Shown here: positions 56,701 through 63,042 of the stretch, in pieces
How the letters are laid out: the number at the start of each line of letters is the position of its first letter
Numbering within the stretch: the stretch's first letter is position 1
NCBI RefSeq assembly: GCF_012273895.1
Contig: NC_052115.1
Span: forward strand, 2,666,001-2,730,000
Direction of reading: 5' to 3'
Source: Zerene cesonia
Taxonomy: Eukaryota > Arthropoda > Insecta > Lepidoptera > Pieridae
DNA length: 64,000 nt
Notes under the pieces: model-generated
The model's database searches: none
Told to the model about the DNA's origin: nothing
What the model saw: only the letters and a program-made list of their open reading frames with translations
Program-made: the position numbers and the translations under genes

Positions 56701-56757
56701 TGGCGAATGGAGTGGCGCCGGCGGCGGGAACGACAACCGCCTTTCGTCCTCCTGCAT
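5562..56757 (-). CDS. NaCP60E: DSC1-type voltage-gated cation channel, 5' part of gene (7 exons, 3' truncated by window)
   Basis: Seven minus-strand exons join in frame to 553 codons plus two bases, covering the cytosolic N-terminus, all of domain I and the start of the domain I-II linker. Seen: S1 about 199-217, S2 about 226-239, S3 about 257-270, S4 with R283, R286, R289 and K292, S5 about 316-337, pore loop with D428, S6 about 445-471. Family knowledge: insect DSC1/NaCP60E channels are four-domain plasma-membrane channels related to para sodium channels but calcium-preferring, with a DEEA rather than DEKA filter; D428 would be its first residue, but the other three lie outside this window. 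Wording such as VVITSGYATIGMEVGNLAGL, LITLDYWENVY and FGSFYLINLMLAVVALSYEE fits DSC1 rather than para. All six introns are GT-AG with consistent phases and no frame breaks. The assignment is by recalled family resemblance, not by a search. Confidence 0.95.
5911..6110 (+). repeat. SINE-like interspersed repeat inside the 408 bp intron between exons 6 and 7
   Basis: Blocks GCGGGCAGCTGAGCTGGTGG, CTGATGGTAAGCGATCACCA and GAATGCGCTGCCCGC, followed by a GGGGAAAGGAAAGGATTAAC purine stretch. Shared with 36139, 46161 and 54781. The insertion makes up about half of the intron. Confidence 0.7.
6188..6322 (-). CDS. NaCP60E: Channel exon 6: S6 of domain I (residues 437-481)
   Basis: The acceptor is GTTTTCAG before 6322 and the donor is GTAACG at 6187-6182. 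The length is 135 bases, exactly 45 codons, in phase 0 at both ends. After VLSSCGP comes the pore-lining S6 helix at about 445-471 (SVSFFTVVVFFGSFYLINLM), with the gating-hinge glycine G456 and conserved N462, then LSYEEESQITQE leading into the cytosolic linker. Confidence 0.95.
6475..6560 (+). mobile_element. Helitron 3' remnant, fourth subfamily
   Basis: Ends GGGCGAAAAGCTAG at 6557-6560 before T, as in the CTAGCTTTTCGCC family. The 5' part is not recognisable. Confidence 0.45.
8820..8890 (-). repeat. tRNA-related SINE head
   Basis: Minus strand: GGTGCAGTGGTTAGCACGTG (A-box region), GACCCAAGAGGTCTTAGGTT and a degenerate B box (GGTTGGATTG), ending CCGGTGGGGACC. It lies about 140 bases inside the intron that starts at the exon 5 donor. 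Confidence 0.6.
9027..9246 (-). CDS. NaCP60E: Channel exon 5: extracellular loop and selectivity-filter pore loop of domain I (residues 363-436)
   Basis: The acceptor is TTGTTGCAG before 9246 and the donor is GTATGT at 9026-9021. The length is 220 bases, entering in phase 2 and leaving in phase 0. The exon reads LPILCGNLTGARHC (sequon N384-L-T386; cysteines C382, C391, C397 and C399 likely paired), then GPNPNHGYTNFDNF and the pore helix LWSMLTTFQLITLDYWENVY. D428 is the domain I selectivity-filter residue, the first D of DEEA in DSC1 and of DEKA in para. LITLDYWEN rather than LMTQDFWED favours DSC1. Confidence 0.96.
9521..9713 (-). CDS. NaCP60E: Channel exon 4: S4-S5 linker, S5 and start of the extracellular turret (residues 299-363)
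   Basis: The acceptor is TTATACAG before 9713 and the donor is GTGAGT at 9520-9515. The length is 193 bases, entering in phase 1 and leaving in phase 2 (CA|A completes Q363). The S4-S5 linker is GLKTIINALLHSFKQLAE. S5 is about 316-337, followed by MGELRNKC (C344). N355-F-T357 is an N-glycosylation sequon in the extracellular loop, where such sites are common in this family. A Helitron starts only 30 bases beyond the acceptor, at 9744. Confidence 0.95.
9744..9964 (+). mobile_element. Non-autonomous Helitron, third subfamily, next to the exon 4 acceptor
   Basis: TCCCTACTAGTATTATAAATG start after A, CTAG end at 9961-9964 before T, and a 3' part GAGGCTGCGGGCGCAAAGCTAG-like. It leaves only 30 bases between its edge and exon 4. 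The open frame across it is not a gene. Confidence 0.75.
10048..10232 (+). mobile_element. Chimeric Helitron: 5' half of one subfamily, 3' half of the main subfamily
   Basis: The first half (TCTATATATATAAAATTCTC, then GTGTCACA and CTCCTCCGAAACGG) matches the copies at 10757 and 53707. From TATCCCGATATTCCTACGGG onward it matches the main subfamily, including the hairpin and the CTAG end before T. Confidence 0.8.
10757..10929 (-). mobile_element. Non-autonomous Helitron, second subfamily
   Basis: Reverse orientation, CTAG at 10757-10760 after A, TC start (as GA) at 10928-10929 before T. Its 3' end reads ...GCCGGGTCAGCTAG in its own sense, unlike the main subfamily. Confidence 0.75.
11190..11374 (-). 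mobile_element. Non-autonomous Helitron, main subfamily
   Basis: Reverse orientation. CTAG is mutated to CTAC, and a short deletion (TTATAATA) lies near the 5' terminus. Located in the 2.5 kb intron between exons 3 and 4. Confidence 0.75.
12214..12434 (-). CDS. NaCP60E: Channel exon 3: S2, S3 and the S4 voltage sensor of domain I (residues 225-299)
   Basis: The acceptor is TTTTCAG before 12434 and the donor is GTGAGT at 12213-12208. The length is 221 bases, entering in phase 2 and leaving in phase 1 (G|GT completes G299). S2 (YIFLAIYTAEMIIK) carries the acidic E235 and K239. S3 contains NWLDFVV with D261, the conserved countercharge. S4 reads LRTFRVLRALK, with gating charges R283, R286, R289 and K292. 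KTVSIMPG at 292-299 and SGYATIGMEVGNLAGL before S4 are the strongest pointers to DSC1; para has AIVPG and LAAL at these places. Confidence 0.96.
12675..12800. repeat. Interspersed repeat, class uncertain
   Basis: ATGGTTATGTCGGATTCTTA, AGCCGCTTTAGTGAAGGGGC and GGTTAGGATTCGTCCACGAC resemble a short repeat I recall from lepidopteran introns. No termini or coding capacity were found. Confidence 0.45.
13507..13658 (-). mobile_element. Non-autonomous Helitron, fourth subfamily, short
   Basis: Reverse orientation, CTAGCTTTTCGC end at 13507 after A, TC start (as GA) at 13657-13658 before T. Confidence 0.7.
16321..16390 (-). repeat. tRNA-related sequence (SINE head or tRNA relic)
   Basis: On the minus strand a B-box-like GGTTCAAATCCC (16337-16326) follows an A-box-like TAGTCCAGTAGTTGG at normal tRNA spacing. 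No clean acceptor stem was seen, so a working tRNA is unlikely. Confidence 0.55.
16826..16990. mobile_element. 165 bp MITE-like element with perfect 31 bp terminal inverted repeats
   Basis: The left arm (16826-16856, AAATTAAAAACTTTTTAACG...) is the exact reverse complement of the right arm (16960-16990). The centre holds an 8 bp perfect stem CACGGGGA-GAC-TCCCCGTG (16886-16904) inside a 6 bp outer stem GAGCGT/ACGCTC (16877-16911). No coding capacity. The target duplication is not obvious. Confidence 0.75.
17432..17788 (-). mobile_element. Non-autonomous Helitron, fourth subfamily (357 bp)
   Basis: Reverse orientation: CTAG at 17432-17435 after A, GA at 17787-17788 before T. The terminal hairpin is CGCGG-GCGAAG-CCGCG. 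The body repeats a TATCCTATGTCCTTTCCCA-type segment twice, and an ACAG microsatellite lies at 17737-17757. Confidence 0.8.
19720..19860 (+). repeat. LINE-like 3' tail with hairpin
   Basis: GGTTGCCTGGAAGAGATTGC, TTTTGAGCGATAAGGCCGCC, then an AT-rich segment ending in AATAAATAAATA. Second copy of the 1335 family. Confidence 0.5.
20043..20217 (-). mobile_element. Helitron remnant, fourth subfamily
   Basis: Shares CTATGTCCTTTCTCAA, GAAATTTCATCCAATGCGGT and ACAGACAGAAAGACAGAG with 17432. The CTAG end is lost and the left edge is approximate. Confidence 0.55.
23458..23617 (+). repeat. Left flank of the gap: terminal-like repeat block
   Basis: Carries GGCCGACA at 23465-23472 and ATCACATCAG at 23555-23564, followed by a T run. 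The same two blocks occur in inverted orientation, same order and similar spacing, to the right of the gap. I read this as one end of a transposable element whose centre is missing. Confidence 0.5.
23618..24617. other. Assembly gap, 1000 N
   Basis: Exactly 1000 N, which suggests a fixed-size scaffold placeholder rather than a measured length. Both edges are in repeat-like AT-rich sequence. Confidence 0.98.
24618..24850 (-). repeat. Right flank of the gap: inverted partner of the left block
   Basis: On the minus strand, GGCCGACA (24845-24838) is followed by ATCACATCAG (24745-24736) and a T run. The spacing is 110 bases against 100 on the left. Sequence between the blocks differs, so the two ends are diverged or the element has complex termini. 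Confidence 0.5.
25134..25177. repeat. Perfect 15 bp inverted repeat (hairpin)
   Basis: ACCTTCGGAATCAGT (25134-25148) and its exact complement ACTGATTCCGAAGGT (25163-25177) are separated by 14 bases. It is followed by ACTTCTTCCCAGAGGAATAG, which I suspect belongs to a dispersed repeat. Confidence 0.7.
26292..26491 (+). mobile_element. Non-autonomous Helitron, main Lep1-like subfamily
   Basis: Full length, TC start after A. The terminal CTAG has decayed to CTTG. The GCGG-GTGAAA-CCGC hairpin is intact. Confidence 0.85.
26750..26772. repeat. GT microsatellite
   Basis: Interrupted (GT)n tract followed by ATGTGT. Confidence 0.7.
27211..27419 (-). CDS. NaCP60E: Channel exon 2: pre-S1 segment and S1 of domain I (residues 156-225)
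   Basis: A CCAG acceptor lies just 5' of 27419, behind a run of T in the minus-strand intron. The donor is GTGAGT at 27210-27205. The length is 209 bases, entering in phase 0 and leaving in phase 2 (GA|G completes E225). It encodes TFCVVSKRF at 156-164, matching the TFVVVSK block that precedes S1 in para-type channels, then a tryptophan-rich FWWSPWSPVRR stretch at 179-189, and S1 at about 199-217 (YFDYFVMATILLNCVFLAM), ending SETIEEAE. Flanking introns of 28.9 kb and 14.8 kb isolate this exon from both neighbours. Confidence 0.95.
28704..28934 (+). mobile_element. Helitron-like copy, third subfamily, diverged
   Basis: Contains the body shared with 9744 and 35031 (GTAACTCTGTCTGTC, TTTGGATGAAAGTTAG, CTTGGGACTG, GATTACGCGGGCGACGTCGCGG) and ends ACTAG at 28930-28934. 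The 5' edge is approximate. Confidence 0.6.
29480..29655 (+). mobile_element. Helitron-like element, TTTG-rich subfamily
   Basis: Starts TCTATACCTAATATTATAAA and contains an expanded TTTG run (29514-29532), GAACGCGCTTATCTCAGGGA and GATAGCCCGTATATTGTCGA. The right edge is approximate. Confidence 0.6.
30915..31096 (-). mobile_element. Non-autonomous Helitron, main subfamily, 5' end missing
   Basis: Reverse orientation. The CTAG end is at 30915-30918. The copy stops at TTTCGCA, so the last roughly 20 bases of the usual 5' terminus are absent. The hairpin has decayed to CGCGTTTTCACCCGCG. Confidence 0.8.
33540..33650 (-). mobile_element. Helitron-related fragment
   Basis: Contains ATTTTTGGGATTTCCGTGAT and AAATTTCATCTAAGTTGGCT, which resemble the conserved target-facing block of the Helitron copies here. 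No termini found. Confidence 0.4.
35031..35225 (+). mobile_element. Helitron-like copy, third subfamily, 3' end decayed
   Basis: Starts TCCTACTAATATTATAAACG, followed by GTAACTGTATGTCTACCTGC and GGGTGAAATTTAGTGCGG. No CTAG end was found. The right edge is approximate. Confidence 0.55.
36139..36258 (-). repeat. SINE-like repeat, same family as 5911
   Basis: Reverse orientation. Contains CGCTTACCATCAGGCGAACC and GTTGCCCGCTGTGACATAAA, the complement of the blocks in the 5911 copy. Confidence 0.7.
38810..38861. promoter_or_regulatory. CRE plus two E-boxes in the long intron
   Basis: A full palindromic CRE TGACGTCA (38810-38817), an overlapping CAGCTG E-box (38818-38823) and a CACGTG E-box (38856-38861) sit in a small GC-rich island in AT-rich DNA. 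TATATA follows at 38867-38872. The sites are seen; their use as an enhancer or internal promoter is inferred. Confidence 0.4.
40091..40116. repeat. TACGTACGTA palindromic tandem repeat
   Basis: Two and a half copies of the 10-mer TACGTACGTA, itself palindromic. Simple repeat. Confidence 0.7.
46161..46262 (+). repeat. SINE-like repeat, same family as 5911, 5' part only
   Basis: Contains CGGGCAACCAAGCTGGTGGT and GATGGTAAGCGACCACCACC. Lacks the purine-rich 3' half. Confidence 0.6.
47930..48010 (-). repeat. tRNA-related SINE head
   Basis: Minus strand: CAGCGCGGTTGACAGCGCC (A-box region), then CGGGTTCGACTCGGGATTCC (consensus-like B box). The GC content contrasts with the AT-rich surroundings. 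Confidence 0.6.
48618..48800. repeat. GGGTTCCGT-type interspersed repeat
   Basis: TTTTGGGTTCCGTGTCCAAA, then CATGTCTGTCCGTTCATCCG and GGTTGCCGTGGTCTCAAATT. The family assignment is from memory and the edges are approximate. Confidence 0.45.
51083..51281 (-). mobile_element. Non-autonomous Helitron, main subfamily
   Basis: Reverse orientation, full length: CTAG at 51083-51086 after A, and GA (the complement of the TC start) at 51280-51281 before T. Confidence 0.85.
52170..52335. repeat. Interspersed repeat, class uncertain
   Basis: CCACCACGCTGGCCAAGTCC, GGGTTGTCAGATGTCACATA and GCCGGTTTCCTCACGATATT form a module I recall as common in moth and butterfly genomes. The edges are approximate. Confidence 0.5.
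53707..53884 (+). mobile_element. Non-autonomous Helitron, second subfamily
   Basis: TC start after A. The 5' half matches 10757 and 10048. The 3' end reads GCCGGATCAGCGAG, a mutated form of GCCGGGTCAGCTAG. Confidence 0.7.
54781..54952 (+). repeat. SINE-like repeat, same family as 5911, diverged
   Basis: Contains GCGGGCAACTGAGGTGGGGG, TTTGATGGTAATCGGTCTCC and GGAAATGGGTAAGGAAAGGA, ending in an A run. Confidence 0.6.
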
Positions 56758-56839
56758 TCCGCCGCTACGTCAGGCCCATCGCCTCGGCCCGACGCACTAT
56801 TTCCGGACCGATGACGCCATTTTCGATTAACACAGCCAC
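56293..56839 (-). CDS. NaCP60E: First coding exon of the channel: 5' leader, start codon and N-terminal cytosolic segment (residues 1-155)
   Basis: The coding part is 56757 to 56293 and ends in GAT GAG before a GTAAGC donor (phase 0). The ATG at 56757 is the first in frame: an in-frame TGA lies at 56770-56772. Its context is moderate (G at -3, C at +4). A TTTCAG acceptor at 56840-56842 sets the exon 5' edge at 56839, so a further upstream exon is implied. Seen in the protein: PFTRES at 93-98, a motif shared with para and vertebrate Nav N-termini; RRRLS with S122 as a possible protein kinase A site; FPPKLYGRPLEEID at 136-149, the conserved segment before S1. Residues 1-90 are rich in P, E and S and probably disordered. 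The exon is visibly far more GC-rich than the surrounding introns. The start could move if the alternative upstream frame proves to be coding. Confidence 0.9.
56765..56779 (-). promoter_or_regulatory. uORF 2 in the channel 5' leader (MGLT*)
   Basis: A four-codon ORF (ATG GGC CTG ACG TAG) ends 7 bases before the main ATG. It has G at +4 but G at -3. It is in frame with a longer open stretch that runs from the acceptor at 56839, so it may be the tail of a different reading frame rather than a free uORF. Confidence 0.5.
56797..56820 (-). promoter_or_regulatory. uORF 1 in the channel 5' leader (MASSVRK*)
   Basis: A seven-codon upstream ORF opens with ATG in strong context (AAAATGG: A at -3, G at +4) and stops at TAG, 39 bases before the main start codon. 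If the exon is transcribed as drawn, most scanning ribosomes would meet it first, which predicts translational damping of the channel. The effect itself is inferred. Confidence 0.6.
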
Positions 56840-59337
56840 CTGAAACAAGAATACGTTTTAGAACTCATAATTTAACGCAATGTTTACAAATACTGCATCT
56901 GGTTTATGAATTATTCGAACGCGCAATGATATAAATTCTAGCTGCCGCTAAAACTCTTTGTATATATTTTCGTTGAAATGAAATAGATGTTCAATGCGTA
57001 GTGTTCCCATAAAACATATTACACAAGAAAACTTTTACTCTTCGGTAAAGAATCCGTGTAATAATTTAAAGCAGGGAGAAAAAGATAATAGTACAAAAAT
57101 GTATTTAAATGTTTAAAAAAAAAAGTGTTATGAGGCACATCAATGAACAGATGCTGAGGTTTCTCGTATGATACCCAACATTAATTGCAGATTCGTATAT
57201 CGTGTTGATACATTGGTTTTCGGTGCACGTAACGTATCGTTCTATGGAAGTCGGATGTTTTCCGATGTATTGGACTTGCATATTTCGGACACAACAAGTG
57301 CTTTATGAATTTCAATGCACTCGAGTCGCTACATACATTCTCTTCGTAACAGTTTCGTACAAAAAATATTCAGAATAAGTTTTTAATTTTCAACGACATA
57401 TCTCACATTTCGAGAACTGTCTGTCCTCTATGAATTATGACGACATGATGATGACAATAATTGATCCATATACAAGGATCTTAGAGTAATAAATAAATAA
57501 TTTTTAGCCCCAATCAAGCCTTTTACACACTACCATAGTTTATTTTATAATATAAAAAAAATGAATATAAGTTTATGTAAAGCTGCACAGAAATCTCCAT
57601 TGGCCTCGCCGATCGCAATATTAGTCTACGCGATATTGGTAAAAAAACATGGCATACAGGTTTCATAACATTTTATTCCCTTCCAAAACTGTATCGCTTA
57701 ACATTATTGCTTGCTTCTACATAAAGCCAGCGTGGTTGGGCCCAAGTTAACTCAATGCCTGCAATTTAAAGGGGGCAAGAAAATCCGTTTGCAGCTCTCA
57801 CTTTCTTCCACAAGCTTAGCATAACGAATGCCTTTGAGAATACAAACACTTCAGTGCAGAATTTTCTAGTAGTTTCGTGAACGTAAATATATTTTACAGT
57901 GTAGTTATCTGCGACATCTTTGTATTTTTAGCTAGTATGGAATGATTCGGTAAAGATTCACTGGGCGGAAAATTGTTTCTGAATAGAGGGTTTACTATTT
58001 TCAATATCAGTTACAGGCCCTAGATATTTTATTGTGTAACATTGTTGGTAAAAACGTAAGATAAAACGATTTATAGATGTTGCACTGAATGATTTTGGAA
58101 TTTAAAGAGATAATTAAGTTCTAATTTCGAAATTCTCATAATCAGTCTAATGCTAACAAACTATCAAGGGTTCAAAACATTATTTTTTATAAATTTTATA
58201 CTATTTTAAACTGAAATAGAAACTGAAATACAATTAAACTTACATAAACTAAAGAATAATGTCATGTCGAAGTCGGTGCCTACAATCGTATCATTCATTT
58301 TGGGCACAAATAATGGTTTGTCGTTATTAAAAAAGACCACTTGTAGCGACATACAAAAATTGTAATAAAAATCTTCAGATCGTTTCCCATTTTTATCTTG
58401 TCTCGTAGGCCTTACTATAAAATTTACTACTTTCTAATTAAAAAGAAACAAAAATATACACAGGTGGTCACAATAAACTACCTGGTTCATCTGGTAATAA
58501 CTAGTTAAGTCAAGGCCACGCTTTAGGCCTTAATAGCTTATACCTATTCTAAAATGGTACTTAATGCTATTTAAAGTATTTTAATCAATAATTTAAGAAA
58601 TGTCCAAACGTGAATAAATAAAGGAAACGAAAATAAGATTTATTATTATTTCCCGCCTTCTGGATTAGTGCCGGTAAATCCAACCTCCTTAAATATTTAT
58701 TCAAGGATCTAGGAACAAGCCAAGCAAAGTGCACGCTATAGGGAATAACTCCATACTTAAACAGATTAATCATTATTGACATTGCTTATTGTTGACATTA
58801 ATTGTCAGAAAATTAAGAATGTGACCTCAACCACACTTCTACAGACATTGCAACATATAGCTATGTTAGACGGTTATTGTCTAACGTGTTTGCAGTTATA
58901 ACTAACTACAACGAGGATAACCTATCATACAAGTATTACATGTAGATTATGATTATATATTAAAATTTCAGCGTTTACACTCGTCCTTTCTGTAAACGTT
59001 ACGTGCTTGTTACATGCTAGATAACATCTATATGAGGCGTCGAGGATTCTCAGTACATCAGCTGAGACTTTAAAGTGAAAGGTGAGCGACCCTTCTTGAC
59101 TACGATTCATTAGCTTAACACATGATAGTAGTTATTGTCCTTTTTTCAAGTCATTATTCTTGTATAAAATCTATTAATCTTAAAAAAAGGCTTAGCCAGT
59201 CATTTCATGCGAAAACAAATTTTCATTAGACTTTATTGGTACCTATAAATCGAACAGGGCTAATTTTAATTTCTACGAAGAAATTTGTCGATGTAATGTT
59301 TGATAATGGAATAAAGGTACACATACATATTATTCTA

Positions 59338-59535
59338 TTAGCTGCGCCCCGCAGTTTCATCCGCGTAAGTCCGTATCCCGTAAGAACATCGGGAAAAAGT
59401 TGCCTATATGTTACTCCAGTAGTCCAGCTGTCTACGTACCAAATTTCATTGCAATCGGTTCAGTAGTTTTTGCGTGAAAGAGCAACAAACATACACACAT
59501 CCTTACAAACTTTCGCATTTATAATGTTAGCAGGA
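59338..59535 (-). mobile_element. Non-autonomous Helitron, main subfamily
   Basis: Reverse orientation. The CTAG end is mutated to TTAG. The body matches the other copies closely, with a one-base change near the 5' terminus (TTAGCAGGA). Confidence 0.8.
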
Positions 59536-61438
59536 TATAAGGATAGTAGGATATTTGAATCTAAGTTATGACGAATAAAATATTTACATAGTAACTATTA
59601 CAAATTCAAGTTGCTGTTAAATTTTTTTCAAAGGAGTTATAGTAAAGAACGCAGACGTGGTACAAGTCTTTAATAATATAATGAAAACTTGTTATCAAGA
59701 AGATGTAGTTCATTAAAATAATTAACGACAAAATATCAGTTAGTAAAAAAATATGAATTGAAATTGCAACAACAACGTATTATTATACACATAGATAATG
59801 AAAAATGAAGAACATAGCCCCGTAGCCAAAAGTGTATTTAACAAAACAAATGTAATATGATTAAGTATTAACAAACACAAATAATCGTCTGTCACGTTGG
59901 TCGTTTTAAAACTTTTACAAAACTAGGACGTCCGTAGTTTGTTTTTCATTAGAACTATACAGCTATTATTTATTTTCCATCATTTTCACGGTGAAGTTAA
60001 CATTTCTCCAAGTATAAAAAGCTGTTCAGGAGTTGTGAAAGATTCACGGCGCGTCTCCAAGGCATTTTTCCGCATCTCTTTGCGCGTCGCACTTATGAAC
60101 GCTGCGTTAAAGTGGTAAGATACAATAGATTTATCAAATCCGATGTGCACTCTGCACTTACATTCAATTTATGGAGAGTGAAAGACATTTTCGCGTGTCT
60201 GTGTGTGGTGTGCTATGCTTGGTGATATTGTTATGGAGTATTGTTGCAGTTTTCGTTCATTATATAAATAAATTTACAAGTTATGTTTTACAGGCATATA
60301 ATAAGCATGCAATGTTTCTTTTATTGATTTTTGTTTGTTGTATCAATAGAATTATTCATTTTATTTGTAATTATTCACGTGTAACATTATTTTGTTTTAT
60401 TTAAATAACAAAATAACACATGTAAAAACAGTAGATAATTAATATGCATAAAATTCATAACTCCGTATGATACTTTATCTTATCATGACTCAGCCATATT
60501 CTGTCTCTGAAACCCTACTCTCCGCTAAACAAAAAGGCCAAGTCAGTAACGTCTTATAATAATAAATGACAAACAATTAAACGTCCCAGTTTGTTCTCAA
60601 GATGGCCTTTTGTTTACGCACAATCAATTTCTCGCCTTTGCCCTTTACAGGCTTGTTTGGTGTTGTATTCAGTTTTATTACTTCATTCTTATACAAAAAG
60701 GGAAGTGAGAATGCCGATAAATCTCGCAAGTTACAGATGAAAAATATTGAAAATATATGAAGAGAGAAATGATGATTATTGAGATCTCTCACTCTCTGAA
60801 CTGATAGTATATAAATGAAGTAAGCGTTAGACCATTTTATTCAGTATCTAACAAAGTTCCGTTTGTTTTCATTCATCAACACGTTTCAAGCCTCACGTTT
60901 GTCAATGACATATTTCAATTTAACGTACGCAACAAATAAACAAATATTACAAAGCAAGCATAAGCGTATTTATATGCAACAACACGTATCTGAAAGAAAA
61001 GTTTAAATGAAAAATCCGATGTCGCCTCGGGAGTAGAGGCACGGATCACGCTAATATTTTATTTTGGAAACTTTGTGATTCTATGTTGAAAGTTTCACAT
61101 TTCAAGTCTTGTTTAAACTAAGAAGCTGAATAGTTGCATGGTTTCAGGTCGTGAGACAAATACTAAGACCAAGTGGGCTTTAAAACTAAAGGGCTTTACA
61201 CATATATTTTTTATTTATAAAATTTGCGTACACAAGAACTAAACGGTTTCAACAGTGGGCTATGGCATACTAAGCGTAATAAGTTATAATTATTCTATTA
61301 AACACACAAATTACATACGATTTGAATGAAAAATACTGTGTATTTGTAATTTCACATTCTAATTTAACATTCTTTAAAAATAGGTATCTTTTGATAGATA
61401 TGTACGAGTATAAAATCTTATACCTTTAAACGAGCAAT

Positions 61439-61725
61439 TCTTGTATATATATATAATTGGAATCTCGGAATCGGCTCCAACGATTTTCATGAAATTTAGT
61501 ATATAGGGGGTTTCGGGGGCGATAAATCGATCTAGCTAGGAATTTTTTTTAGAAAATGTCATGTTCGTGTTTTATTCGTGTTTTTTTCCTGACATCTATT
61601 GCTGAATAATAATACTATTTTGCTTCGTAGATAGCTGGACAACTGAAATAACACATAGGCACTTTTTATACCGATATTCCTACGGGATACGGACTTACGC
61701 GGTTTCAACCGCGGGTCACAGCTAG
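61439..61725 (+). mobile_element. Helitron with foreign 5' half and main-subfamily 3' end
   Basis: Begins TCTTGTATATATATATAATT, GGAATCTCGGAATCGGCTCC and GTATATAGGGGGTTTCGGGG, a module seen nowhere else in the window. From about 61626 it matches the main subfamily through to CTAG at 61722-61725 before T. It could be one chimera or two nested fragments. Confidence 0.6.
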
Positions 61726-62068
61726 TGTTAAAATTATATGTAAATAAACTAATCGAGTATCATAGAGGTTTAATAGATAGAAACCGTAAATAAAAATATA
61801 AGAAGAATGCATGTGTTTTTATAATTCCGTTTAATTAATTATTATATCACTTCGGGTAATCTGGACCTCGACTATGCGTGAAAACTTTCACGCGACGTAA
61901 AATTGTTTCTCTCATGTACTGAAAAATTATTTGCATTGTGCGAATTTAAGTGCTGCATTACTGATTCTGTTTCGGCATAAGACAAAGAGAGCACATGCTC
62001 AAATGGGAATTATGCCATAAACGTGTTATGGGTACATATATTATATGGCATTCTTGGTATAATCCTAC

Positions 62069-62234
62069 TCCTACTAATATTATAATTGCGAAAGTTTGTA
62101 AGGATGTGTGTGTGTTTGTTGCTCTTTCACGCAAAAACTACTTAACCATGTTGGACAATTGGAATAACATACAGACAATCTTTTATCCCGATATTTCTAC
62201 GGGATACGCGGGTGAAACAGCGGGGCGCAGCTAG
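62069..62234 (+). mobile_element. Non-autonomous Helitron, main subfamily, internal deletions
   Basis: TCCTACTAATATT start and CTAG end before T. Lacks part of the middle (the usual CCGATTGCAATGAAATTTGG segment) and the GGACTTAC segment before the hairpin. The start is duplicated as TCCTACTCCTACT. Confidence 0.8.
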
Positions 62235-62997
62235 TTCACACTATTTTTAATTTTATCTTTTACTAAATTTAACTCCTATCTATTCTTATTTCATTATATT
62301 TCAATTAATTCAAATAAACTAACTTATTACTGGCCAGTGTGATGGCCTGTATTCTTATTTGATTTAAATACCTTAGTTGAGTGCAGTAAAGTGTACTTGC
62401 AGAACTTGCGATAGAGTTTGAACAATTTTTGAGTAACCAATCCTTTTAATAAGGATTCAGTCATTTGCTTACAACAGTTTCATCTAAAAATCTGAAGAAG
62501 ACCTAATCTCGGCTAAGATTAAACGAAATCTCTTCAGTACTCCTGACGTGAATTATTAACAGACATCTACACTCAAACATTCAAGATTTCGCATTTACAA
62601 TAAATAATTAATGATTTATTTTTGTCCTCATTAGCAAATCCAGGCTTCTATTAATGTTAAGGCAGATTTTCGTTTTTCTTATTATTCATAAATGAGCACA
62701 ATGACTTTATATATTTCTGTATTTTCAGAAATAAATACAAATTACGATACAACATCCGTACCAATCAAATCAAGTTAACATACGTAATATCCGCTAATGC
62801 GAAGAAGAAATCGCCTAAGTGGTTCATTTAATCACAAATATCTGCCAAATATGAAATAAATGTATATAAGACAGTATTAAAAAGCATTAGTTACTGAAAA
62901 TTATTTGTTGTAGTATTTGTGATTAAATGTATATTCTTCCTCTTTTCAAATACAGATAAAACTCGATTTAGATCGTTACGTAGCATAATGTTATTTC

Positions 62998-63042
62998 TTT
63001 CTAAGTTTGTACAATAAAGGATTATAAATAAATAAATAAATG
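62998..63042 (+). repeat. Non-LTR-like tail ending in (AAAT)n
   Basis: TTTCTAAGTTTGTACAATAA, then AGGATTATAAATAAATAAAT: a polyadenylation-like AATAAA followed by a short tandem tail, as left by a retroposon. The body upstream is not recognised. Confidence 0.4.

Noticed and set aside
5562..56757. Assigning the gene to para (the main insect sodium channel)
   Set aside because: Domain I wording at S3-S4, the pore and S6 (SGYATIG, LITLDYWEN, LINLMLAVVALSYEE) fits the DSC1 class. Para differs at these places.
56303..56830. 175-codon open frame on the plus strand opposite the first channel exon
   Set aside because: It is the antisense shadow of a GC-rich coding exon. The minus frame has conserved channel motifs (PFTRES, FPPKLYGRPLEEID), and the plus frame has none.
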